DNA from: Promicromonosporaceae bacterium
GTDB lineage: Bacteria; Actinomycetota; Actinomycetes; Actinomycetales; Cellulomonadaceae
Assembly (NCBI GenBank): GCA_009780755.1
Contig: WQZL01000159.1
Span: 1 to 5,701, forward strand
DNA: 5,701 nt
Reading direction: 5' to 3'
Part shown: piece after piece, positions 1 to 5,701 of the stretch
How the letters are laid out: every line of letters begins with the position of its first letter
Position numbering within the stretch: the first letter of the stretch is position 1
Notes under the pieces: generated by a model
Databases searched by the model: none
The model's input: only the letters and a program-made list of their open reading frames with translations
What the model was told of the DNA's origin: nothing
Position numbers and translations under genes: made by a program

Positions 1-557
1 ACGGCCTTGTGTTCCGGTTGGATATTTACGCTGAGTACGGCCAGGCTCGGCAGCCGCTCCTGCAACCAGGGCAGGTGTTTGCGCAACCGGTCAAGCGGCT
101 CCTGCGAGCGCAGCACCAGTCGCACCAGCAGCTCGCGATCTGGCGAAGCGGTGACCAGCACATGCTTCAGCTCACCGCGCCCGGCGGCCGCGCGGGCCGT
201 GACTCGGCCCGCCGCGGGGCTGAGATCGTAGGGCTGCACCTGCGCCCGCGTGATGAACTCCTTGATTGGCCCGAATGCCTCGCGGATTGCGGCCGGGTAA
301 AGCGGGCATTCGGTGAGGTCAACGCCGGTGCCCAGCCCCAACACCGGGACAGCGGCGGTGCCGGTGACCACCATCTTTGCCTTATTCCGAAACCCGGCCT
401 CGGCGCTGATTACGGACGGTAGCCAGCTGAGACCATCATCGGCGGAACCGAGTACCTCACGTACTTGCCGCTCCTTTGCGACCACCTGCTTTGAGTACGG
501 CACTGACCACAGCGGACACGACCTGCAAGCCCCCACCTCAAAGAAACGACACCGCAT
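1..557 (-). CDS. rlmC: 23S rRNA (uracil-C5)-methyltransferase RlmC (RumB family), N-terminal half, truncated by window edge
   Basis: This is the first 185 codons of a SAM-dependent RNA methyltransferase. In E. coli, RlmC makes 5-methyluridine at position 747 of 23S rRNA. The frame is read from an ATG at 557-555 and stays open to the left edge. Visible family features are the cysteines expected to bind a 4Fe-4S cluster (C3, C11 and C14 in MRCRFFEVGACRSCP, and C84 in ECPLYP), the AGFRNKAKMVVTG segment (residues 54-66), GELKHVLVT (128-136), LVLRS (147-151) and LPWLQERLP (162-170). These match my memory of E. coli RlmC (about 375 residues) closely. The SAM-binding domain and catalytic cysteine lie outside the window. 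A GGAAG Shine-Dalgarno sequence at 571-567 sits 9 bases before the ATG and supports this start. Residues about 113-127 look like an Ala/Gly/Arg-rich insertion relative to E. coli. A RlmCD-type enzyme is the alternative, but the N-terminus starting directly at the first cluster cysteine, with no TRAM domain, favours RlmC. Confidence 0.93.
   Translation of the reverse strand, partial: MRCRFFEVGACRSCPLWSVPYSKQVVAKERQVREVLGSADDGLSWLPSVISAEAGFRNKAKMVVTGTAAVPVLGLGTGVDLTECPLYPAAIREAFGPIKEFITRAQVQPYDLSPAAGRVTARAAAGRGELKHVLVTASPDRELLVRLVLRSQEPLDRLRKHLPWLQERLPSLAVLSVNIQPEHKA
188..217. repeat. GC-rich hairpin inside an apparent insertion of rlmC
   Basis: CGGGCCG (193-199) and CGGCCCG (205-211) are a perfect inverted repeat around TGACT. 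The stem extends by five more pairs (CCGCG, 188-192) if one C is bulged on the right arm. It falls in the codons for the Ala/Gly/Arg-rich stretch (residues about 113-127) that is absent from E. coli RlmC as I remember it. It does not share sequence with the ATPase repeats. In GC-rich DNA such a stem can arise by composition alone. Confidence 0.3.
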
Positions 558-566
558 ACCGTAAGT

Positions 567-571
567 CTTCC
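567..571 (-). promoter_or_regulatory. Ribosome binding site of rlmC
   Basis: On the minus strand GGAAG lies 9 bases before the ATG at 557-555. It fixes the rlmC start. An ATG just upstream (minus strand, overlapping this site) is out of frame with the RlmC motifs. Confidence 0.6.
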
Positions 572-581
572 ATCAAGTATC

Positions 582-586
582 GGAGG
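582..586 (+). promoter_or_regulatory. Strong Shine-Dalgarno site (GGAGG) upstream of ATG 597
   Basis: GGAGG is followed after 10 bases by the ATG at 597-599. It is the best ribosome binding site in the divergent region. That ATG opens only a 29-codon frame, not the frame of the large propeller gene that follows. Initiation of the downstream gene may therefore depend on this site indirectly, by translational coupling or through a frameshift. Confidence 0.55.
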
Positions 587-596
587 TAGGGCAACT

Positions 597-686
597 ATGC
601 GCCAGAGAATTGCGGTACGCCTGCTGGGCGATGAGAAAATGGGGCATGGCGCGACATCGCGGCCCGGCCGGGTCAATCAGGGTTGA
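597..686 (+). CDS. Possible 29-residue leader ORF, or the displaced 5' end of the downstream propeller gene
   Basis: The frame starts at ATG 597 and ends at TGA 684-686, and its product begins MRQRIAVRLLGDEKMGHG. It has the only good Shine-Dalgarno sequence in the region (GGAGG, 582-586). It overlaps the start of the large membrane propeller gene in a different frame. I do not recognise the peptide as a known family. Three readings are possible: a translated leader that couples initiation of the propeller gene, a real N-terminus separated from its gene by a one-base indel, or a chance ORF. The RI-x-LGD look of the peptide faintly resembles the RIDLGD start of the second propeller protein, but the match is too short to decide. 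Confidence 0.3.
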   Translation: MRQRIAVRLLGDEKMGHGATSRPGRVNQG

Positions 687-2469
687 GCTTGTCCTAGACG
701 ACGAGCCACGCGCCGAGCCGCCGAACCGCACGACACCGGGTATCGAGCCATCGCTTGCGTTTAGAACGGCTCGCGGTTTTTGGCGATGGCTGCGGGCGCG
801 CAGTCCTCGGCAAGCCGTGGTGCTGGTGGCCGCGACCGCCATCGTTGCCGGGGCGGCGATCACCGGGGCCGCCGCCTTCCGCAACCATCGAGAATGGGTC
901 GTGGCCGAGGCCGAGCAGGCCCGTCGCACGCGACTGGCTGGGGCGCGGGGCGGCGTGTTTGATCTCACCGAACCGATAGGCGAGCGATGGACGGTCGCCT
1001 TTGCTGGCCTAGAGAGGCCGCAACCCCTGGCGGTGCTGCCAGGTGGTGCGGTGGTGTTCTCGGAGCGCACATTCGACCTCGTGTATGAGTGGTTCGAGCC
1101 TCTTGAACAGTACCGGTACATCCCGCGAAACGTCCGCACGCACTTGATTGCCCTGGGCGCGCAAACCGGGGCGGAGGCGTGGCGCCTGGAGCTGCCCGGC
1201 TGGGCGGATTGCGGGGAGAGTTTTCCCTGGCCCATCATCGGTGGCTCACCACGGCTGCCTCACCTGGAAAACATGGTCTGCATCACCCAGAACGAGGACT
1301 CGCAGCTGGTGACGGTGGTCGATGCGGCAGGCACAGTCGAGACTCGGTTTTTACCCGGCGATGATGCACGGGTCACGGTCGGCCCCGATGGGCTGCTGTG
1401 GCGAATCGCTGCCGCTTCCTTCGAGCAGGAGTGGTTCATCGGCTCTTTCTCTTTACTGGGGCTGTTCCATTTGATGGAGGTAGGCCAGTTTGAACCAATG
1501 ATGTTTGATCTGCTTGCAATCGTTGAAGATCCGCTGAGTGGGGAGGAGTTGTGGCAGTCTGCGTTCCAAATCGAGCATGACGGTTTCAGCTGGTCTTGTT
1601 GGTTTTTCGATGGATTCGAGACAGAAACCAGGGCTTATCTGACCATCGACGATTTTTCCCTGCGCCCTGTGGGTGACGCCTTTGTGGTGTATGAACAGTG
1701 CAGTAATTACTACACGCTGTTGTCATTGAGCGGTGAAGTGATTGCCGAACGCATCGACCGGTGGAATGAGGTCAACAATTGGCGCCGGTTGGTCGACGAC
1801 GGCTTCGCCCGGACGATACGTGGGGAGTTCGGCACTCACTCGTGGCCCGTCGCCGCCGAACTCTTCGATGCGTCTGTCGGTTATGTGAAGACTGTTGATG
1901 GTCGCCTGCTCGACCCGCTCACCACCGACGGTGCAGGCGGCCTTAACCTTCGTGGAGCCAGCTCTGATCGCGATGAGGGCGGGCTAATTTTTACCGCCAC
2001 TCCAACCGAGATCGCCGCTTGGACCTTGGCTGGTGAGGAGGTTTGGCGCACGAGCGAGGTGGCGCAGGTGCGGCGCGCTGTTGCCCGCACCGAGGACGTA
2101 CTCGTGTTGGCTACCGGAACCGGTGAGTGGCGATATTTGCAAGCCGTTGACCGGGATACCGGTGATCTGCTCTGGTCAATCGCCGCAGCCGAGATGCCGT
2201 CGATTCGCTACATTGGCGCTACTCATGAACCGTGGGCCTGGACCGATGGACGAGTGCTGCTGGTGGCAACCGATGGGCAGATGTTTGGAAGAATCCGCAG
2301 CTACGGCCCGGCCCTAGACGGCCACACGTATTGGACGGCCTTCTATCTGGAGACGGGTGAGGTGCTTTGGGAGAGAGAGTCGGCCTGGCCGCTCGGTTCG
2401 ATTGACTGCCTGACGGCGGACGGCGCGCTGCTTTGCGTAATCGAGGAGGCGGTGACGCGAATTGGCTAA
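646..2469 (+). CDS. Single-pass membrane protein with extracytoplasmic PQQ-like beta-propeller (first of a tandem paralogous pair)
   Basis: The function is unknown. The 607-residue product has a basic N-terminal tail, a Trp/Arg-rich stretch (FWRWLRARS, about residues 45-53), one transmembrane helix (about 57-78) and a long extracytoplasmic part. The positive charge before the helix predicts the N-terminus inside. The outer part carries repeated blade motifs ending in Trp that are typical of PQQ-like/BamB-like propellers: GAEAW (W179), DGLLW (W252), GEELW (W303), GEEVW (W467), GDLLW (W510) and GEVLW (W575). Cysteine pairs C189/C212, C318/C352 and C588/C597 recur in the downstream paralogue and may be disulfides. 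I chose ATG 646 because its product (MARHRG...) aligns with the start of the paralogue (MAKQTP...). TTG 610 and ATG 631 are in-frame alternatives. None has a good Shine-Dalgarno sequence. The gene overlaps the next one by 8 bases. I know no enzyme signature that would make it a PQQ dehydrogenase; a scaffold or binding role is more likely. Confidence 0.82.
   Translation: MARHRGPAGSIRVELVLDDEPRAEPPNRTTPGIEPSLAFRTARGFWRWLRARSPRQAVVLVAATAIVAGAAITGAAAFRNHREWVVAEAEQARRTRLAGARGGVFDLTEPIGERWTVAFAGLERPQPLAVLPGGAVVFSERTFDLVYEWFEPLEQYRYIPRNVRTHLIALGAQTGAEAWRLELPGWADCGESFPWPIIGGSPRLPHLENMVCITQNEDSQLVTVVDAAGTVETRFLPGDDARVTVGPDGLLWRIAAASFEQEWFIGSFSLLGLFHLMEVGQFEPMMFDLLAIVEDPLSGEELWQSAFQIEHDGFSWSCWFFDGFETETRAYLTIDDFSLRPVGDAFVVYEQCSNYYTLLSLSGEVIAERIDRWNEVNNWRRLVDDGFARTIRGEFGTHSWPVAAELFDASVGYVKTVDGRLLDPLTTDGAGGLNLRGASSDRDEGGLIFTATPTEIAAWTLAGEEVWRTSEVAQVRRAVARTEDVLVLATGTGEWRYLQAVDRDTGDLLWSIAAAEMPSIRYIGATHEPWAWTDGRVLLVATDGQMFGRIRSYGPALDGHTYWTAFYLETGEVLWERESAWPLGSIDCLTADGALLCVIEEAVTRIG
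2443..2449 (+). promoter_or_regulatory. Ribosome binding site of the second propeller gene (GAGGAGG)
   Basis: GAGGAGG lies inside the last codons of the first propeller gene, 12 bases before TTG 2462. A stop (TGA 2453-2455) precedes in the same frame, so TTG 2462 is the first possible start. The site supports an unusual TTG start and coupled translation. Confidence 0.65.
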
Positions 2470-4372
2470 GCAAACGCCGCATCGCATCGATCTCGGTGAT
2501 TTTTCCAGCCGCTTCGTGGGCAGCGAAGCGGCTGCGGTCGGCATCGAGCCGTCTGTTGTTGTTAAGGCGGCCCGTTGGTTCTGGGCTTGGTTGCGTGGCC
2601 GCACCGCGCTCCAGGTGGTGGCGTTGACCGGCGCGGCCAGCGTGGTCATCGCGGGCGGCGCGCTGGCAACCATCGCCTACCGGGACTACCAGGAGCAGGT
2701 GGCCGCCAACGCCGAGGCCGCCCGAGTCGCCCGCCTGAGCGCGGCCCGCGGTGGCATCCTCAACCTATCCACCCCCATCAACGAACGCTGGGCAACGCCG
2801 GTGTTCCCCTCGGGGCGGCAGTCGCTGTTATGGGAGGGCACTGGCTGGGTTACTTCTGCTAGCGAGACGCTTTCTGAGTGCGAAAACAGCCTAGGGGAGC
2901 TGGGTGTAGCCGATGAGTTAGGTAACCCGCCGGAGATGCATGGCTTCCTTAGATGGCATTCCGTGCTGGCCGATGACATCGCGGTTTTCATCACCGACAT
3001 CTGGAGGCAAACCTGTAACTGGGACGAATCCTGGGGGTTATATGCGGCTTGGCCGGAGGTGGTGCAACAGCTTGTTATCGCGGTAGACGCGCGCAGCGGC
3101 TCGGAGGTCTGGCGGCACTATCTGGACGGCGATGTTAACTGCGGCTGGTCGGCGCTTTGGGACGGTGCCTCTGGGTCGATCATTCGGCGCGAACGCGTTG
3201 TCTGCTTTGGCGGGGCCAGCGGTGATGCCACGGAGGTAACGGTGATCGAGGCAGACGGCACGATCATTAGCACCCGGCGCACAGGCTCCGTCAATGAACC
3301 AGCCTTTACCATCGGTGCTGACGGCCTGCTCTGGCGTGCGGAATTGGCCAAAGATGCTCCACCTCGTTCTGCGCTTTCCGGTCCGTCGGCGGATGAAACG
3401 ATGTTGTTTACGGTATCTCCAGGTGGCGGGGGCGTAGCATCATCTGGAGTTGTTATCCAGGACCAGCGGCCCCATCGCCTCGAACCAGTAGATGTGCTGG
3501 TGATCGTTGAAGACCCGCTTACGGGCGAGGAGGTTTGGCGTAAGCGGATAGAGGCGAGCGGGGGACTCTTCGATAGAAACTGCCTGGCGAGTGACTGGAA
3601 CCCCACCGGGCTTGGGCTGGTGGTGAGGGCTGCGACCATGGTGGTGTGGGGTTGCGGCATTGAAGCCACCCTGTCTCTGGCCGGAAACATCATCACCGAT
3701 CAAACAGACCACCCCTTCGGCACGTGGGGCTACGGATTGTGGCCACTTCCCGATGGTGGTTTCGCCTTCGTCTCCGACCCGTCACCGGGAATGACCCAGA
3801 GCTGGGCGGAGTACACCACCATCCTGGACGAGACTGGCGAGCGTATAACCCGGCTTCCTGGCGGCTACCTCAACATCATGGCCACCGACGGTCACACCGA
3901 GAACCTTTTCACCACCGACGGCTATGAGGTTCATGCCTGGACCCCAGGTGGCGAGCCGCTCTGGCGTGCCGAGGTGCCATTCCAGGTACGCTGGCCGTTG
4001 GCGTTGGCCGATGGTGTGCTTGTCCTCATCGGGGTGAGTGACACCCGGCAACCAATGATGATGGCGTTGAGGGAGGCTACCGGCGAAATTCGCTGGAGCT
4101 ATGTTGGCGGTGATGGGATAAACCTGCGGCCGATGACGGCTCACCAGGCACCTTTGGCCTGGACCGATGGCGAAGTGTTGGTACTCGCCTACGGTGTGGA
4201 CTCCGGTCAGTGGGGGGCCGCAGAGTGGGCCGCATTCTGTCTGCAAACCGGCGAGCCGCTGTGGCACCTTGATCGGGAAGCCTCCCGGAAGCTACCCCTT
4301 CCTTCCCGCTGCATCGCCGTCAACGGTTCGCTGCTCTGCGCGGCGGGCGACACCATCATTCGCCTTGCGTAG
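2462..4372 (+). CDS. Single-pass membrane protein with extracytoplasmic PQQ-like beta-propeller (second of a tandem paralogous pair)
   Basis: The function is unknown. The 636-residue product has the same plan as the upstream protein: a cytoplasmic tail of about 45 residues, a Trp/Arg juxtamembrane motif (FWAWLRGR, about residues 41-48), one transmembrane helix (about 50-73), a conserved ARGGILNL linker, then a propeller. Blade motifs are GSEVW (W217), DGLLW (W291), GEEVW (W359), GEPLW (W501), GEIRW (W545) and GEPLW (W601). The cysteines C227/C248, C374/C398 and C617/C626 match pairs in the paralogue; the last pair has the same 9-residue spacing. C140/C185 could be an extra pair, and C593 appears unpaired. 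The TTG start is fixed by an upstream in-frame stop and by GAGGAGG at 2443-2449. It overlaps the stop of the first gene by 8 bases, so the two are probably co-translated in one operon. A BamB-like structural or binding role is an inference. No catalytic signature was recognised. Confidence 0.85.
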   Translation: MAKQTPHRIDLGDFSSRFVGSEAAAVGIEPSVVVKAARWFWAWLRGRTALQVVALTGAASVVIAGGALATIAYRDYQEQVAANAEAARVARLSAARGGILNLSTPINERWATPVFPSGRQSLLWEGTGWVTSASETLSECENSLGELGVADELGNPPEMHGFLRWHSVLADDIAVFITDIWRQTCNWDESWGLYAAWPEVVQQLVIAVDARSGSEVWRHYLDGDVNCGWSALWDGASGSIIRRERVVCFGGASGDATEVTVIEADGTIISTRRTGSVNEPAFTIGADGLLWRAELAKDAPPRSALSGPSADETMLFTVSPGGGGVASSGVVIQDQRPHRLEPVDVLVIVEDPLTGEEVWRKRIEASGGLFDRNCLASDWNPTGLGLVVRAATMVVWGCGIEATLSLAGNIITDQTDHPFGTWGYGLWPLPDGGFAFVSDPSPGMTQSWAEYTTILDETGERITRLPGGYLNIMATDGHTENLFTTDGYEVHAWTPGGEPLWRAEVPFQVRWPLALADGVLVLIGVSDTRQPMMMALREATGEIRWSYVGGDGINLRPMTAHQAPLAWTDGEVLVLAYGVDSGQWGAAEWAAFCLQTGEPLWHLDREASRKLPLPSRCIAVNGSLLCAAGDTIIRLA

Positions 4373-4399
4373 TTGCTGCCACTCAAAGCATTGAGGTCT

Positions 4400-5701
4400 T
4401 CAGCTAGCGCGGCGCAGGCGCAGGGAATTGCCAACCACCAGCACGGAGCTGATCGCCATAGCGCCACCGGCAATCATCGGATTGAGTACCCCGGCCGCCG
4501 CCAGGGGCAACGCGGCGACGTTGTAGGCGAATGCCCAGAACAGGTTCTCCTTGATGATTCTTAGGGTCTTGCGGCTCAGGCGCACGGCGGTGGCGGCGGA
4601 GCGCAGATCGCCGCGCACCAGCGTGATGTCGCTCGCCTCGATGGCGACATCCGTGCCGGTGCCCATCGCCAGGCCCAGGTCGGCGGTGGCGAGCGCGGCG
4701 GCATCGTTGACGCCATCGCCCACCATCGCGACGATGACCCCTTCGGCCTGAAGACGGGCGATGGTGGCCGCCTTCTCGTCGGGTAGCACGCGGGCAATCA
4801 CGTCCGCCGGGTCGATGCCGACGGCCTCGGCCGCCGCCCGCGCCGCCCCCAGAGAATCGCCGGTCAGCAGGATTGGCTTTAGCCCGAGTTCCTTTAGTTC
4901 GACGACGGCCTGCGCCGATGTCTCCTTGGGCGGATCGCGCAGCTCCAACACCGCCCGGGCAAAGACTCCATCGTTTCCATCATCTGGCGCTTTTGCTTCG
5001 CTCGCGCAGGATGTCGCGGGTTCGGGGTACTGGCCCCAGGCGACAACGACGGTGGTAGCCCCGGCGGCTTCGGCGGCGCTGACGGCAGCGGTGATTTCGG
5101 CAGGAATGATGACATCGATCTCCGTCAGCCAGGTCAGTCGCCCGACATGCACCGCCACTGCATCGGCGGTTGAGTCCGCCGAAACCATTCCAGAAACCCC
5201 GCCACCGGGCGTGTTCTGAAAATCGGAAACGGTGAAGCCTGGTGTCGCTCCGGTCACGTCCTCCTGCGCTTCGTTCCCGCAGGATGAGGAGGGGTTGGCT
5301 GGCGAAAGCAGGTAGCTGTTGGCCGATCCTGCCGCGGCGATGGCCTGGGCGATGGGGTGTTCGGACAGCGCTTCGACGACGGCGGCCAGGCGCAACGCCT
5401 CATCGGCAGCCACACCTGCGGCTGGGGTGATGCGCTCTAGGGCCATCCGTCCCTGGGTGACGGTGCCGGTCTTGTCCAGCACCACGGTGTCGATGCGGCG
5501 GGTACGCTCTAGGATTTCTGGCCCTTTTATCAGCACCCCCAGCTGGGCGCCGCGGCCCGTCCCCACCAGAATCGCCGTCGGGGTGGCCAGCCCGAGCGCA
5601 CACGGGCAGGCGATTATCAGCACCGTCACGGCGGCAGTAAACGCGCGGTTCGGATCGTCGCCGAAGATGAGCCAGCCAGCCAGGGTTAGCAGCGCCAAAC
5701 C
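4400..5701 (-). CDS. Copper-exporting P1B-type ATPase (CopA-like), C-terminal part, 5' end outside window
   Basis: The last 433 residues of a heavy-metal ATPase that uses ATP to export Cu(+) (or Ag(+)) across the cytoplasmic membrane. Numbering from the window edge, the order is: the end of one membrane helix, a helix with the metal-binding CPC motif (32-34), the phosphorylation site DKTGT (D76), SEHP with the nucleotide-binding His115, a GGGVSG loop (166-171), TGD (280-282), GDGVNDA (328-334) and two final helices. Those helices carry YN (393-394) and M415 with SS (418-419), the set that marks Cu(+) P1B-1 pumps rather than Zn/Cd or CPH-type pumps. The upstream metal-binding domain and first helices are missing, so no start can be given. 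Two unusual insertions, about residues 126-154 and 225-244, lie in the nucleotide-binding domain; each contains a related palindromic DNA element and a related peptide (SCGNEA, SCASEA). The gene converges with the propeller operon across 27 bases. Confidence 0.95.
   Translation of the reverse strand, partial: GLALLTLAGWLIFGDDPNRAFTAAVTVLIIACPCALGLATPTAILVGTGRGAQLGVLIKGPEILERTRRIDTVVLDKTGTVTQGRMALERITPAAGVAADEALRLAAVVEALSEHPIAQAIAAAGSANSYLLSPANPSSSCGNEAQEDVTGATPGFTVSDFQNTPGGGVSGMVSADSTADAVAVHVGRLTWLTEIDVIIPAEITAAVSAAEAAGATTVVVAWGQYPEPATSCASEAKAPDDGNDGVFARAVLELRDPPKETSAQAVVELKELGLKPILLTGDSLGAARAAAEAVGIDPADVIARVLPDEKAATIARLQAEGVIVAMVGDGVNDAAALATADLGLAMGTGTDVAIEASDITLVRGDLRSAATAVRLSRKTLRIIKENLFWAFAYNVAALPLAAAGVLNPMIAGGAMAISSVLVVGNSLRLRRAS
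4981..5013. repeat. Palindromic repeat element, copy B, inside the copper ATPase gene
   Basis: CATC(tg)GCGC at 4981-4990 pairs with GCGC(ag)GATG at 5004-5013: eight base pairs broken by two mismatches, around a 13-base loop. The 19-base core (4995-5013) is the second copy of the element at 5268-5286. It encodes SCASEA in a second apparent insertion near the end of the nucleotide-binding domain. Confidence 0.45.
5262..5286. repeat. Palindromic repeat element, copy A, inside the copper ATPase gene
   Basis: TCCTGCG (5262-5268) and CGCAGGA (5278-5284) form a perfect 7-base inverted repeat around a 9-base loop. The core at 5268-5286 matches copy B (4995-5013) at 17 of 19 bases in the same orientation and reading frame. 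It encodes SCGNEA and lies in an apparent insertion of the nucleotide-binding domain. The repeat is seen directly. A dispersed, in-frame inserted element is my inference. Confidence 0.5.

Noticed and set aside
9..422. Open plus-strand frame of 137 codons at the left edge
   Set aside because: It lies antisense to the RlmC coding region, whose family motifs are clear on the minus strand. The plus-strand translation has no recognisable domain.
558..645. Promoters for the divergent rlmC and propeller genes
   Set aside because: The region must hold or adjoin promoters, but I found no -35/-10 pair with acceptable spacing on either strand. Isolated near-matches such as GATACT on the minus strand are not enough.
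573..1238. Open minus-strand frame of 221 codons
   Set aside because: It is antisense to the first propeller gene and its product is Arg/Ser/Pro-rich without a domain, as expected of a GC-rich shadow frame.
3118..3696. Open minus-strand frame of 192 codons
   Set aside because: It is antisense to the second propeller gene, has low-complexity composition and no recognisable family. The plus strand carries conserved blade motifs.
646..4372. The propeller proteins as PQQ-dependent dehydrogenases
   Set aside because: Only the Trp-ending blade repeats are present. I see no PQQ-site or heme-binding (CxxCH) signature, and the cysteines are spaced like structural pairs.
4382..4395. Small inverted repeat (CTCAA-AGCA-TTGAG) between the convergent genes as a terminator
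   Set aside because: The stem is only five mostly A/T pairs and no T-run follows on either strand, so it is too weak to call a terminator.
5696..5698. TTG at 5698 as the start of the ATPase gene
   Set aside because: The frame is open to the window edge and the protein would lack its obligatory earlier membrane helices and actuator domain, so the codon is internal.

Overview
The window is GC-rich bacterial DNA, densely coding on both strands, with TTG used as a start codon. It holds a 23S rRNA methyltransferase of the RlmC type, a Cu(+)-type P1B ATPase and two single-pass membrane proteins with PQQ-like beta-propellers. This fits a high-GC Gram-positive actinomycete, possibly Actinomycetaceae. 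That placement is inferred from gene style only; no rRNA or other taxonomic marker is present.

Layout. (1) Positions 1-557, minus strand: the N-terminal half of rlmC, running off the left edge. It is recognised by its four iron-sulfur cysteines and the FRNKAKMVV, ECPLYP and LPWLQE motifs. (2) Positions 558-645: a short divergent intergenic region carrying a Shine-Dalgarno site for each direction. The stronger plus-strand site serves a 29-codon ORF (597-686), which overlaps the start of the next gene out of frame. (3) Positions 646-2469 and 2462-4372, plus strand: two tandem paralogous genes overlapping by 8 bases. Each encodes a short cytoplasmic tail, a Trp/Arg-rich juxtamembrane stretch, one transmembrane helix and a large extracytoplasmic propeller with repeated G-x-x-x-W blade motifs and three conserved cysteine pairs. 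(4) Positions 4373-4399: a 27-base convergent gap without a convincing terminator. (5) Positions 4400-5701, minus strand: the C-terminal part of a copper-exporting P-type ATPase, running off the right edge.

How the genes work together. The two propeller genes look like one translationally coupled operon and probably act together at the cell surface, but their function is not known. The flanking rlmC and copper ATPase genes are transcribed in the opposite direction and have no evident functional link to them.

Most notable observations. Two similar short palindromic elements sit in the same frame inside two apparent insertions of the ATPase nucleotide-binding domain, suggesting a protein-coding dispersed repeat. 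A third, unrelated GC-rich hairpin coincides with an apparent insertion in RlmC. The first propeller gene lacks a good ribosome binding site of its own, and a one-base change in an AAAA or GGGG run would fuse it to the well-initiated 29-codon ORF. No clearly new defence, mobile or secretion system is visible.
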